IMG/VR virus record: IMGVR_UViG_3300035698_012251
Location: 1-28,999 of that record
Direction: 5' to 3' (one strand)
Length of the DNA stretch: 28,999 bases
Source of the DNA: a virus
Part shown: piece by piece, positions 12,741 through 20,738 of the stretch
Layout of the letters: the number at the start of each line of letters is the position of its first letter
How positions within the stretch are numbered: the first letter of the stretch is position 1
Notes under the pieces: model-generated
Database searches by the model: none
What the model was told of the DNA's origin: nothing
Seen by the model: the letters and a program-made list of their open reading frames with translations, nothing else
Translations under genes and position numbers: made by a program

Positions 12741-13259
12741 TCAACGTCGGGCTACGATACCAATCGGCGCCGTTTGGTAGAGGGGTCCCTCATATAGCGC
12801 AGGACAAGAGGGGGGGAGCGCGCCGATTGGTCCTGATGGTATCAGTGGTGCGGCGCGTAATACGCTCAGGGCCTCCGATAGGTCTTGTAGGACAGTCGTT
12901 TCGCTGGCCTTAGCATCCAAGTATCGTTCGACAATTTGCACAAGCGCCGACATGACGCCTTCGGTGGACTGTATGCCCTTCACCGTTGAACCCGAAGCCA
13001 TTGTGCTAATTTGGGATTCACCATCGGTGTCACGCTCATTGAGCGTATCGGGCTGTGCTGCTTCAATCGAGGAGTTGCCGAACGCCAGGACCACAGTCTT
13101 CTGCGACGTGACTTCCGGCGTCCCGTCTTCGAGGGTAGTCTCCATTCGTTGTGTCGTCATGGTGGTAGCACAACCCATCAGTACGACGGCGCAGACGAGG
13201 ATTAGAACGCCAATAATGGCGCCCTGGTAAATCGTTCGTCTAGCAGAGTCAGTCATCAT
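12741..13259 (-). CDS. phage lipoprotein in lysis cassette (possible outer-membrane spanin)
   Basis: The preferred start is ATG 13259: AAAGGAG lies 8 bases upstream, whereas an ATG at 13265 is only 2 bases from it. The 172-residue protein begins MMTDSARRTIYQGAIIGVLILVCAVVLMGCATT, a signal peptide with a type II lipobox (LMGC) that predicts lipid attachment at the cysteine. The mature part is polar, with Thr/Ser/Glu-rich stretches, a helix near IVERYLDAKASETTVLQDLSEAL and a Pro/Gly-rich C-terminus. In phages of diderm hosts, lipoproteins beside endolysins are often outer-membrane spanins that disrupt the outer membrane. That role is inferred from location; its length exceeds most o-spanins, so another surface function is possible. 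Confidence 0.78.
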   Translation of the reverse strand: MMTDSARRTIYQGAIIGVLILVCAVVLMGCATTMTTQRMETTLEDGTPEVTSQKTVVLAFGNSSIEAAQPDTLNERDTDGESQISTMASGSTVKGIQSTEGVMSALVQIVERYLDAKASETTVLQDLSEALSVLRAAPLIPSGPIGALPPSCPALYEGPLYQTAPIGIVARR

Positions 13260-13279
13260 ACCCATGTCTCCTTTCTATC

Positions 13280-13307
13280 CGTACTACGGTCCTATTACCG
13301 TAGTACG
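13280..13307 (-). terminator. hairpin at the end of the endolysin gene
   Basis: A perfect 10-bp stem (CGTACTACGG and its complement) with an 8-base loop spans the endolysin stop codon, just before the ribosome site of the lipoprotein gene. No U-tract follows, so it may act in RNA stability or translation rather than termination. Confidence 0.5.
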
Positions 13308-13774
13308 GGGGGTTGGGGGTGCTCTATCATCCACTGCCACGCATACGAAAACGAGACGTAACGCCCATCGATACGTCCCCAACGAGCTTGCCTTCCGCGT
13401 GTGTCACCGTGACAGAATCCTTGTTGTGGATAGATCCCTATGCCGCCCTTCTCGAAGGCAGGCACATGGCTAACCAAGTAGAACATCTCCTCGACCGTGT
13501 AGCCTGAGACCACTAGGTCTACTGCTAGGCCATTACAGTGCTGCGAAGTCTCGTTGCCGTGATGGGGGCACCGATAGCCAGAGTTGACATAGACGGGCCG
13601 GCCGGCCAATGTCCGGACCTGTTGCGTCGCGCTTACCGCGGAATGCTGGATCCCGTTGCCTGCCTTACCACACCGTCGGCACCAGAATTCCCACGCGCCG
13701 AAGTTAGGGTATCGGACCCATTCGTTCTCAGGGATTGCCACTGGTTGATTGTGTCTGTCTGGCAAGAGAGCCAC
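13295..13774 (-). CDS. endolysin, M15-family peptidase
   Basis: The start is GTG 13774, with TAGGAGG 8 bases upstream. The 159-residue protein matches zinc D,D-peptidases of family M15. YVNSGYRCPHHG leads to SQHCNGLAVD with zinc ligands H79 and D86, then GGIGIYPQQGFCHGDTRG with the third ligand H122, and ARWGR. An N-terminal EFWCRRCGKA motif with paired cysteines is also common in this subfamily. It would cleave peptide bridges in the cell wall to release phage. There is no signal peptide, so it needs the holin to leave the cytoplasm. It lies in the P6 lysis cassette between an XhlA-like protein and the lipoprotein. Confidence 0.92.
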   Translation of the reverse strand: MALLPDRHNQPVAIPENEWVRYPNFGAWEFWCRRCGKAGNGIQHSAVSATQQVRTLAGRPVYVNSGYRCPHHGNETSQHCNGLAVDLVVSGYTVEEMFYLVSHVPAFEKGGIGIYPQQGFCHGDTRGRQARWGRIDGRYVSFSYAWQWMIEHPQPPVLR

Positions 13775-13786
13775 TGTATTAGCCTC

Positions 13787-13984
13787 CTAGAAGATTTTCC
13801 GCATTCCGAGAAACGTTGTCAGAACACCGATCACCATCCCCCCTGCCCCAAACGCCCACGCGACCCACGGGGGGAGTCTCGACGAAACGGCGTCCCGTAT
13901 CGTTTCGACGGCCTCGAAGAGCTTCTCGATCTGGGTTCCGTGCTCCTTGATGATTGCCCTGGCAACGTGGTCTTCACCAGCCAT
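13787..13984 (-). CDS. XhlA-like small membrane protein
   Basis: ATG 13984 follows GAGAGGAG at good spacing. The frame extends to a GTG at 14020 with no clear site. The 65-residue protein has an N-terminal amphipathic helix (AIIKEHGTQIEKLFEAVETIRDAV) and one C-terminal membrane segment (WVAWAFGAGGMVIGVLTTFLG), ending in a short basic tail. This matches the layout of haemolysin XhlA-type proteins, which sit beside holins and endolysins and assist lysis. Its stop codon is part of the ribosome site of the endolysin gene, so the two are translated together. Confidence 0.78.
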   Translation of the reverse strand: MAGEDHVARAIIKEHGTQIEKLFEAVETIRDAVSSRLPPWVAWAFGAGGMVIGVLTTFLGMRKIF

Positions 13985-14035
13985 GTCCCTCTCCTCTCTC
14001 TTGTCTGTCTTGTGGGTCACTGCTGTACTGCGAGA

Positions 14036-14509
14036 CTAGTCACCCGGTGTGTCACCTCCGCGCTTCAGTGCCTCTACTGCGATCATGGCGTTGTCGTTCT
14101 CTGGCAAGCCTAGGCCACGCAGTGCGTCCTTGATCGCATCGAGGCGCCGAAGTCGCTCTAGTGGCGTAGGGGGTGGACATAGGCGGACTTCGATGGCGTC
14201 GGCCTGGTCCTGTGTGACCTCACCGGCGATTACCATCATAGCGAAGTGGGGCGCATTATCAAGTGCCCTCGCTACGTCAAGAGGATTGCGAAACATGACC
14301 ACAGGCACCAGCTCGCCTTCGCCCTCACCTTCCCCTAGTGGGAGAGTGAGATCACCGCCATCGACGATGAAGTCCTCTTGTGCGTATACTACTGAGCTAG
14401 GACCAGAGCGGAGTACAGCAGCCATCGTACTAGACCAGCACCAAACCACGAAGGCGCAGATCACAATGTACCCCACCACATACGCACACACATGAACAGA
14501 TTTCCGCAT
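14036..14509 (-). CDS. signal-anchored protein of the lysis cassette
   Basis: ATG 14509 follows AAAGGAG with 8 bases of spacing. The 157-residue protein begins MRKSVHVCAYVVGYIVICAF, a basic end then a hydrophobic segment ending near residue 35, which is a signal anchor or cleavable signal. The outer part has an acidic GEGEGEGEL stretch, a segment around residues 75-100 and a C-terminal helix pair (LERLRRLDAIKDALRGLGL). It is the first gene downstream of P6. Topology (N-in, bulk outside the inner membrane) would suit an inner-membrane spanin or lysis regulator, but it lacks the long coiled coil usual for i-spanins. I do not recognise a family. Confidence 0.75.
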   Translation of the reverse strand: MRKSVHVCAYVVGYIVICAFVVWCWSSTMAAVLRSGPSSVVYAQEDFIVDGGDLTLPLGEGEGEGELVPVVMFRNPLDVARALDNAPHFAMMVIAGEVTQDQADAIEVRLCPPPTPLERLRRLDAIKDALRGLGLPENDNAMIAVEALKRGGDTPGD

Positions 14510-14543
14510 GAGTCAATCTCCTTTGCCTCTACATTTGTAGATG

Positions 14544-14572
14544 ATTATACTCTTTTCGCCCGGAAAAGTCAA
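14544..14572 (-). promoter_or_regulatory. sigma-70 promoter P6 (lysis cassette)
   Basis: On the minus strand, TTGACT (14572-14567), a 17-base spacer and a perfect TATAAT (14549-14544) lie about 35 bases upstream of ATG 14509. A GGGGCAAGAAAACCCC sequence upstream of the -35 could form a small stem at the end of the preceding gene. Confidence 0.92.
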
Positions 14573-14592
14573 GGGGTTTTCTTGCCCCTCCC

Positions 14593-16716
14593 TTATGGTG
14601 TTATCCTATGAATCGTGAGATTGCACGAATAGATCGACAGGTTGCCATTGCTCGTATCGTTGTAGAACGCCATATCCACGGTGTCTGTGGCGGATAAGGT
14701 CTGGAGTAGTACACCGGCACAATTCCCCACATCGCCGCCTGCTCCCAGTTTCCGGAATATTATCGCGTCGTTTGCAGGGGCCGTTGTGGCTGCCGCGGGC
14801 GAAATGCGCACGCCCACCCGTATGATGTCGTTCGCTGGTCCGCCAAACGAGCACGACCAGTGTATTATATAGGTCCCGCCCCCATAGGTGCCAATCGTGA
14901 AATCGTCTGTGGCAGCAGACCCCACGACTAGCGACCAGTCTTGGTTCCCGACGGTGAAAGTCTCAAACTGCGTCCATTCGTCGACGTTCGCAATCGTCAT
15001 CGTGTCTGCTGTAGCATTGTAGGAGTACAGTCCCCCATATGCTGATGGCGGCGAAGCTAACAGCGACCATTCTGATGGGGCGGCGGTGGTCGTGGCCCCA
15101 TACCAGTGTTTATAGGTCGAATCATAGACGATCTCTCGTTCGGTCCCTGCCGCCGTTCCTATGACACCTACTTCCCTAGGACGTAAGCGCCCCAGGCAAG
15201 TGATTAGGTCGGCGGCATCGTTTCCTAGATTAGTCGGTCCTTGAGTGCTGAATGTGTCGCTCACTGTGAGGTCCGTCACTGATAGGGTTTGATCGATGTG
15301 CGCGCTATCCAGGATACCAGCCACTTCCGCCGTAGCGAGATCAACAGCGTTTGTACCTGCGGCGGCGACAAAGATCGAAGAGGTCAGGGTATCTGAGACT
15401 TCGGCATCTGCCCAAGGGTGGGCAGTATTGACCCAGTCACCTGTTATGGTCTCGGCCGCGTCTAAGTGGGCAATATCCTTCCACGTAGTGACCTCGTTGA
15501 ATGGCTCAATGCCCACCTGGTACAACCCATGCGCCTCGTCAGCAGAGATGACGCGGTCGAAGAGGATCAACGAGTCGATCAACACATCGAGAGACTTCGC
15601 CCCCTCGCGTGAACCTACCAGAAAATCCGTATTCGCAGAGGCATCCCCATCCGACCCATAGCTGTCTGTGGCAACGAAGACGCCATCGAGATAAATGCAA
15701 ATGTCAACGTCCGCCACTTTATGATCTATCGTGTAAACGTAGTGATGCCACTCTCCTGTCCCGACGGTCCCTGCGTTGGCGCTGATGTAGGTTCCCTCAT
15801 CATCCCCCTGGAAGATGCCTTGAAGTTCTGAGCCTGCACCATTCCGCCGGATGGACAGTCCGGGATAGTTCACCGCCGGTCCCTTCCATCCACAGACCCC
15901 ACCACCAGACACGTTCCAGTTTTGGACATTCACCCATACAGAGATAGACAGATCAACCGCGCCGTACACATTCGATATTGTCGTAGCAGACCCACCAATC
16001 CACCCTGTCGCCGTAGTGTCAAGCGCCGTCGCAAACTTCCCCGCTACTGCTGCCCGTCCAGTCCCACCCGTTGTGCTAAGGTTCTCGCCATTACCAGAGT
16101 AGTCATTCAGAACCGCGGCTGAGTCACATGCCCACGCTGCTATTACACCTTCCCACGAGACGGACTCCCTGTCCCCGTCTTGCGAGAAATAACCGCTCAC
16201 CGTGAGCGTACCAGTGATGTGGGTATCCCCGCCCTCTGGGGCAATGGTCAAGTCCACTCCTGCGCCAGTGGTAAGGTCACCACCCCCGATAGCTGCGTCA
16301 CCTGTTATGGCCGCGATCCCGCGAATGGTAAGCGTCCCATCCCCAAGCCCGACAAGGTCCGGGTCCGCCGTCGTGCCCACGTCGCCCCCGTCAGCGACAA
16401 CGTCCCCGTCCGTTTCGAGGTTCCCGACCGCGTCAACCTTGCCGTCCGTGACAACGTCCCCGTCCGTCTCGATGGTCGCGCCACCGCCACCGGCTCCGCC
16501 GCCCACGTCTAGCTCGTCGTCTATTTCCCCCTTACCGTCCGTGCCGAAGTTGCCTTCGTCGTCGACGGTCATCCCCCCGTCAGAGTCGATGGTTTCGCCG
16601 TGCCCCTTGCCTATCTTGACCTCCTCGAACCAGTCAGGACGTGTGGCAGTAACCTGCCCCCAACAGGTCAATGAGAACATGACCAGAACGAGGATGGCTA
16701 GTGTACTACGACGCAT
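14593..16716 (-). CDS. secreted or virion adhesin with LamG-like and C1q/TNF-like domains
   Basis: ATG 16716 follows AAGGAGG. The 707-residue product begins MRRSTLAILVLVMFSLTCWGQ, a typical Sec signal peptide. Next comes a low-complexity Gly/Asp/Thr region (to about 165; ETDGDVV repeats), then a LamG/concanavalin-like domain (about 192-402) with AAWACDS, a WVNVQNWNV strand, GEWHHYVYTID and the IYLDGVFVATDSYG motif. The C-terminal region (about 600-707; GGTYIIHWSCSF to NLTIHRI) has the strand pattern of C1q/TNF-like jelly-roll domains. Such domains bind sugars or receptors in phage fibres. A signal peptide is not expected on a virion protein assembled in the cytoplasm, so either the protein is exported or the hydrophobic N-terminus anchors it in the tail. 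Confidence 0.82.
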   Translation of the reverse strand: MRRSTLAILVLVMFSLTCWGQVTATRPDWFEEVKIGKGHGETIDSDGGMTVDDEGNFGTDGKGEIDDELDVGGGAGGGGATIETDGDVVTDGKVDAVGNLETDGDVVADGGDVGTTADPDLVGLGDGTLTIRGIAAITGDAAIGGGDLTTGAGVDLTIAPEGGDTHITGTLTVSGYFSQDGDRESVSWEGVIAAWACDSAAVLNDYSGNGENLSTTGGTGRAAVAGKFATALDTTATGWIGGSATTISNVYGAVDLSISVWVNVQNWNVSGGGVCGWKGPAVNYPGLSIRRNGAGSELQGIFQGDDEGTYISANAGTVGTGEWHHYVYTIDHKVADVDICIYLDGVFVATDSYGSDGDASANTDFLVGSREGAKSLDVLIDSLILFDRVISADEAHGLYQVGIEPFNEVTTWKDIAHLDAAETITGDWVNTAHPWADAEVSDTLTSSIFVAAAGTNAVDLATAEVAGILDSAHIDQTLSVTDLTVSDTFSTQGPTNLGNDAADLITCLGRLRPREVGVIGTAAGTEREIVYDSTYKHWYGATTTAAPSEWSLLASPPSAYGGLYSYNATADTMTIANVDEWTQFETFTVGNQDWSLVVGSAATDDFTIGTYGGGTYIIHWSCSFGGPANDIIRVGVRISPAAATTAPANDAIIFRKLGAGGDVGNCAGVLLQTLSATDTVDMAFYNDTSNGNLSIYSCNLTIHRITP

Positions 16717-16728
16717 GGTGTACCTCCT

Positions 16729-17751
16729 TCACCCGTAGGTGAGATGTGTTCCTATTTCCAGTTCCGTCCAAACGCGGGTCATGTTGCTCAGTGTCGTACC
16801 ACCATATGCCGCGATTATTTGCCATCTACCCTGCCAGGTATGGTGTTCATCGTCGAGCGGAAACGGCACATCCGCAGGTTCTGCCGTGACAACTGCGAGG
16901 GTGATATCCGTGTCGCTCCCAATGTTCGGCCAGTCATCATGCTCGTTAGTCGTATACTCATAGCCCTCGGCTTCTGCATCCACTGTTACCGTGTCTACGC
17001 CGTCGCCGAAAACGATATCTATCGTCTGCCCATCCCCCCCAACAGATCGAAACACCTTGAAACTTTTAAGCAATGTTCCTGTCACGCGCGCAGTTTCTAA
17101 AGTCCCACTCCAATCATCGTGCAGCACGACCATATAAGTGGGACCAGCAGCAGGCGCAGTTACGATCCATAAGATATCTACGACCGAGATGTCCTCTGGT
17201 GTGTCGGCTTTCGCGGCATCCCATGCCTCCTCTGCTGTTGACCCATAGGCATAGCGAAGTGACGCCTTCTTTCCCGAATGCGTAAGAAAACACACCGGCC
17301 AGCGCATCGCTTCCAATGCCGTTTTGATCTCCACCCACGGGGCAATCAGATGGGGCGCTGTCAAGGCGGTATAAGTCCAACTCCACGCCGTCAAATAGGT
17401 CTCATTACTTGCCGACGTGGCCCATTTCGCAGGATTCGCCCCGACCACTGTTGGCGGATCGCCCGTGATGCCCCCTGCGCGCAGCGCATTGATTGCCGTG
17501 TGCGCCTCGTCCAGGATATCCTCGAGCCAATCCATTCGCCCGCCAGTGCCCGTGATGTCGCCGCGCGCGAATGCCCCCGAGAAGTCCGCCGCGGTAGGCC
17601 GCGCCTTCGTCCCGCCTTCGGTCGCCCAAGTGGTCTCTGTCCAACCGACAGCGTCCTCGCGTTCGTTGATGGCGATCAGCAGTTGGGATAGGATGGCGGG
17701 GAAGTCGGAGATCTGCGGCCCAACCCATGTGCCGCTGTTGAACCAAGCCAT
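16729..17751 (-). CDS. putative virion structural protein, 340 residues
   Basis: The gene starts at ATG 17751 (MAWFNSGTWVGPQISDFPAI), 8 bases after the large tail protein ends, and stops 12 bases before the signal-peptide adhesin. The N-terminal half is helical with Trp-rich patches (AWSWTYTAL), and the C-terminal half is beta-rich (VVVLHDDWSGTLETARVTGTLL, then a run ending VWTELEIGTHLTYG). No catalytic motif is visible. Location between a tail-tip protein and a receptor-binding protein suggests a tail fibre component or adaptor. I do not recognise the family. Confidence 0.72.
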   Translation of the reverse strand: MAWFNSGTWVGPQISDFPAILSQLLIAINEREDAVGWTETTWATEGGTKARPTAADFSGAFARGDITGTGGRMDWLEDILDEAHTAINALRAGGITGDPPTVVGANPAKWATSASNETYLTAWSWTYTALTAPHLIAPWVEIKTALEAMRWPVCFLTHSGKKASLRYAYGSTAEEAWDAAKADTPEDISVVDILWIVTAPAAGPTYMVVLHDDWSGTLETARVTGTLLKSFKVFRSVGGDGQTIDIVFGDGVDTVTVDAEAEGYEYTTNEHDDWPNIGSDTDITLAVVTAEPADVPFPLDDEHHTWQGRWQIIAAYGGTTLSNMTRVWTELEIGTHLTYG

Positions 17752-17759
17752 CGTGTCAC

Positions 17760-20738
17760 CTACTTGAAGTAGTCAAGGGGAATCCAGGTAGCCAACTTGA
17801 ACCAATAGTGCGGATCTTCGTCCTCGCCGACATGAGTGGTATATCCGAATGCCGGCCCATCAATTGCGGGAAGGGCGGCGTAAGTTGCAGCCTCATAGAA
17901 CGGCAACCGGCCCACTTCTTCCCATGCGGTCTTTGCAGCATCGATCTTGTAGAGTTTGCCGTCGTCATCATCTTCCGAGTTGCTCACCCGCGCCAGGGCG
18001 GTCTCGGGCACATTCGCAGCATCAGGTAGGTTGGCAAACGAGTTGGCCACGAAGGTGCCACAGTGGATTGCCCATGCTGCGTCCTTGCGGCAGTACAGCA
18101 CGTCACCACCTGTGGTGGTCAAACAGAAGTCCCCGTCCCGGAATACAAGATCGGGATACGTCTCGCTTTCCTCCAGGGCCTCCACCGCCGCAAGATCGGC
18201 CCCCGTGAACATGCGCGCCATGTGCAATTCGACGAGCAGGTCATCATCTGCCGCAATCTCCTCGATGACCGCGTCTGTGATCGCCTCGGACAGTTCCTCG
18301 ATGATGCTCTCCTGCAACTCTTCGTCGCCCGCAAGTACTTCCTCAAAGGCGTCCGCCAGGGTCTGCTCGGTGATAATGTCGCACGTCACCGGGGTCTCGC
18401 GAGTCACCGAAGAAATCCCGGACCCCGAGACCCACGCCCGGGCCGTACTGTCGCCATCCCCGCGACTGGACAGGGTGTAGACCCATGTGGTCTCGTTCAC
18501 GCTTGAGACCGTGACCAGCTCGTAGGTCGTGGGTGTCGCCAACAGGTACAATTTCAACTGGAACGGGCACTCCGCGTCCTTCCCGATTCTCCGCCGACCC
18601 CGGTCGCTCACTGTCAGCGTCATGTCCGAATCTGTGAGGCCCGCGCCAAGCGTGGCCTCAGGGCACTTCTCTAGTTCAGCCATTAGCTCGTCGACCACAT
18701 CATCCTTCGTGGCAAGATCACAGGTGACGGGCTTTGCCCGATAGACGTCACGAGCCCAAGTCCCCGCAGGCCATTCCGTATCCCCGAGTAACCGATCCGC
18801 CTTTTCGAGCGTCGTCAGTTCGGGAGCGTCATCCCCACGACTTGAGAGGGTATATGTGCGATCTACTACAGCCGATACAGTGACACGCTCGAATTGGGAG
18901 TCGTCATTCGGAGCGTATAGATCCATTTGCCAGGGACAATCCGCGTCGTCGGGTAGCTGGGATTCGTAGCCTACTGTCACCAGTAGCGAACCCCCTGCCA
19001 CAGCGAGGAGGTCTTCTAGTACAGCCTCCGGGCATCGGTGCATCTTGTCCAATAACCCTTGCCCCTCATGTAGGGCACTCCACTTATCCCTGTCCGTAGG
19101 ATCGTAGGGCAGGTTGTCCGCCCGTAGGATGTCACAGACAGAGGGGCGGGCTTTGGTGTCTTGCCCTGCATCGAGCTTCTGGAGCCACGTCAGGGCCGGC
19201 CAGGCGCGTTCTACCGTACCCTCTAGCGCCCGTTCCGAGATGGTGAACGTGATCCGACCGTCGGGATCTTCACCGATTGCGTCGACTTCGACTACTTCAT
19301 TAGTCTCGTAGCTGCCCGAATCGGGAAAGAGGCGGATTGTGGCGGGCAGGTCATCTTCAGACCACAGGCGATCCAAGTAATCGGGATGCACGACGATCGT
19401 CCCTAACCCTGCACCAAGGAACTGGTACAGCACGGCATCAGGACAGTGACGCATCGAGTCTAGTAGCGAGTTCAGTTCAAGGGGCGTATGGCCGATCTGT
19501 TCTCCGATCCGTACCACACCAGTCCCACGACGAGTAATGTGGGCAAGAAGGGATTCGGTCAATCGGCCAAGCACGCACTTGGCCTTCGGCTCGTCAAGAC
19601 TCCGCTCAATTCGGACGATATTCCGTTGAGTCTGTCCGGCTTGAATTGCCGCGTTCGTGATGGCCACGGAGTCCCCTATCCGTAGGGACAGATCTAGATC
19701 GAACCGATAACGGGGATCCTGTGACAGGTCCAGCACCTCAACGGCATAATCCGGACTCAGATCCTGATACTCTGCGAGGTATGTCTGTGCCTGCGAGAGG
19801 ATCTGTGCTGCTGACGTGACTTGACTATCGAAGATGAATCGCTTCAGGAGTCCATACTTCGTTCGGTGGTCCTCGTCGGCCAGTAAGTATTCTTCGCCTT
19901 CGCCTGCATCCTTCAGTGTAATTTCTCTCCCTGCTAGATCTTCCCCGTAGTAGTACAGCTTGGTCACTATGTCGGAATCATTCAGCAGGGAACGCATGCC
20001 CGTCAGGTTTTTCCCATAGACCATGTCGGGACCAGTCAACTCGCTCCGTTTCCGTCGCCACACGAACTGACCCGCTGGAGTGGCCCAGTAGTAGCCCCCG
20101 ATTGCCTCGTGTAGCTTCCGAATGCCGAGTAGTAGGGATTCACCTTTGCGGATCGTCAATCCCCGCACGCGGGAACCTATGGCCGCATCCATGAATCCGT
20201 AGGCTATGGCAGGAGGATCGTTGTCCTGGAAGGCCAGGATGGCGCGGATGTGCTCTTCTGCTGTAGTCCCCGCCTCATACGGGACGACATAATCCTGGTC
20301 GAATGTCTCGCGGGCCAAGTGGCTCAAGGAGGAAAGCCCCCGGAAATGTAACCATTGTCCCGTAGAATCATCCTCCCGCTCAGAGTTCCACGGAGTATAG
20401 CGATCAACAAGGTTCCCGGCCTGGTCCCATACCTCCGCGCGATAGGGCCGTACCAGATAGGTGGTGCAGGCCTCCGACATTGCGACAGTAAACCGCAACA
20501 CTGACGGCTGATTGATCTCCTCGATGATACTCCCCTTGACGAATACCGGCACTTCTGAAACGATATCCCCATCCGTGCCTATCAGACTGATACGGTATCC
20601 TGGTGAACGGGGTGAACTAGCACTGCTAGGCAACTCAGGATCGAGGCTGGCAGGTGGCCACGTCGGGATATCGGGAGACCAGTCCCCCGAGAATAGACGC
20701 CGCATGTGTCCGAAGAGTTTTTCCCCGAAGGCTATCAT
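17760..20738 (-). CDS. large tail-tip / tail-associated fibre protein with three tandem repeats
   Basis: The 992-residue protein starts at ATG 20738, overlapping the preceding gene by 4 bases. Residues 1-400 resemble the tail-tip hub (Tal/gp27-like) of siphophages: RFTVAMSEACTTYLVRPYRAEVWD, then a segment around LSHLARETF, IRKGESLLLGIRKLHEAIGGYYWATPAG and YYGEDLAGREI. Residues 430-788 hold three divergent copies (about 430-536, 567-674, 690-788) that begin CP[DE]A and end near a VxCD motif, each with a V-x-x-V-x-x-x-x-YTLSSRG-like core. A probable coiled coil (799-837) precedes a C-terminal domain with FANLPDAANVPETALARVS. The protein probably links the tail tip to receptor binding. Confidence 0.8.
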   Translation of the reverse strand: MIAFGEKLFGHMRRLFSGDWSPDIPTWPPASLDPELPSSASSPRSPGYRISLIGTDGDIVSEVPVFVKGSIIEEINQPSVLRFTVAMSEACTTYLVRPYRAEVWDQAGNLVDRYTPWNSEREDDSTGQWLHFRGLSSLSHLARETFDQDYVVPYEAGTTAEEHIRAILAFQDNDPPAIAYGFMDAAIGSRVRGLTIRKGESLLLGIRKLHEAIGGYYWATPAGQFVWRRKRSELTGPDMVYGKNLTGMRSLLNDSDIVTKLYYYGEDLAGREITLKDAGEGEEYLLADEDHRTKYGLLKRFIFDSQVTSAAQILSQAQTYLAEYQDLSPDYAVEVLDLSQDPRYRFDLDLSLRIGDSVAITNAAIQAGQTQRNIVRIERSLDEPKAKCVLGRLTESLLAHITRRGTGVVRIGEQIGHTPLELNSLLDSMRHCPDAVLYQFLGAGLGTIVVHPDYLDRLWSEDDLPATIRLFPDSGSYETNEVVEVDAIGEDPDGRITFTISERALEGTVERAWPALTWLQKLDAGQDTKARPSVCDILRADNLPYDPTDRDKWSALHEGQGLLDKMHRCPEAVLEDLLAVAGGSLLVTVGYESQLPDDADCPWQMDLYAPNDDSQFERVTVSAVVDRTYTLSSRGDDAPELTTLEKADRLLGDTEWPAGTWARDVYRAKPVTCDLATKDDVVDELMAELEKCPEATLGAGLTDSDMTLTVSDRGRRRIGKDAECPFQLKLYLLATPTTYELVTVSSVNETTWVYTLSSRGDGDSTARAWVSGSGISSVTRETPVTCDIITEQTLADAFEEVLAGDEELQESIIEELSEAITDAVIEEIAADDDLLVELHMARMFTGADLAAVEALEESETYPDLVFRDGDFCLTTTGGDVLYCRKDAAWAIHCGTFVANSFANLPDAANVPETALARVSNSEDDDDGKLYKIDAAKTAWEEVGRLPFYEAATYAALPAIDGPAFGYTTHVGEDEDPHYWFKLATWIPLDYFK

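Noticed and set aside
16380-16475. Direct repeat in the adhesin gene as a regulatory element
   Set aside because: The repeat GACAACGTCCCCGTCCGT simply encodes the repeated ETDGDVV low-complexity protein stretch.
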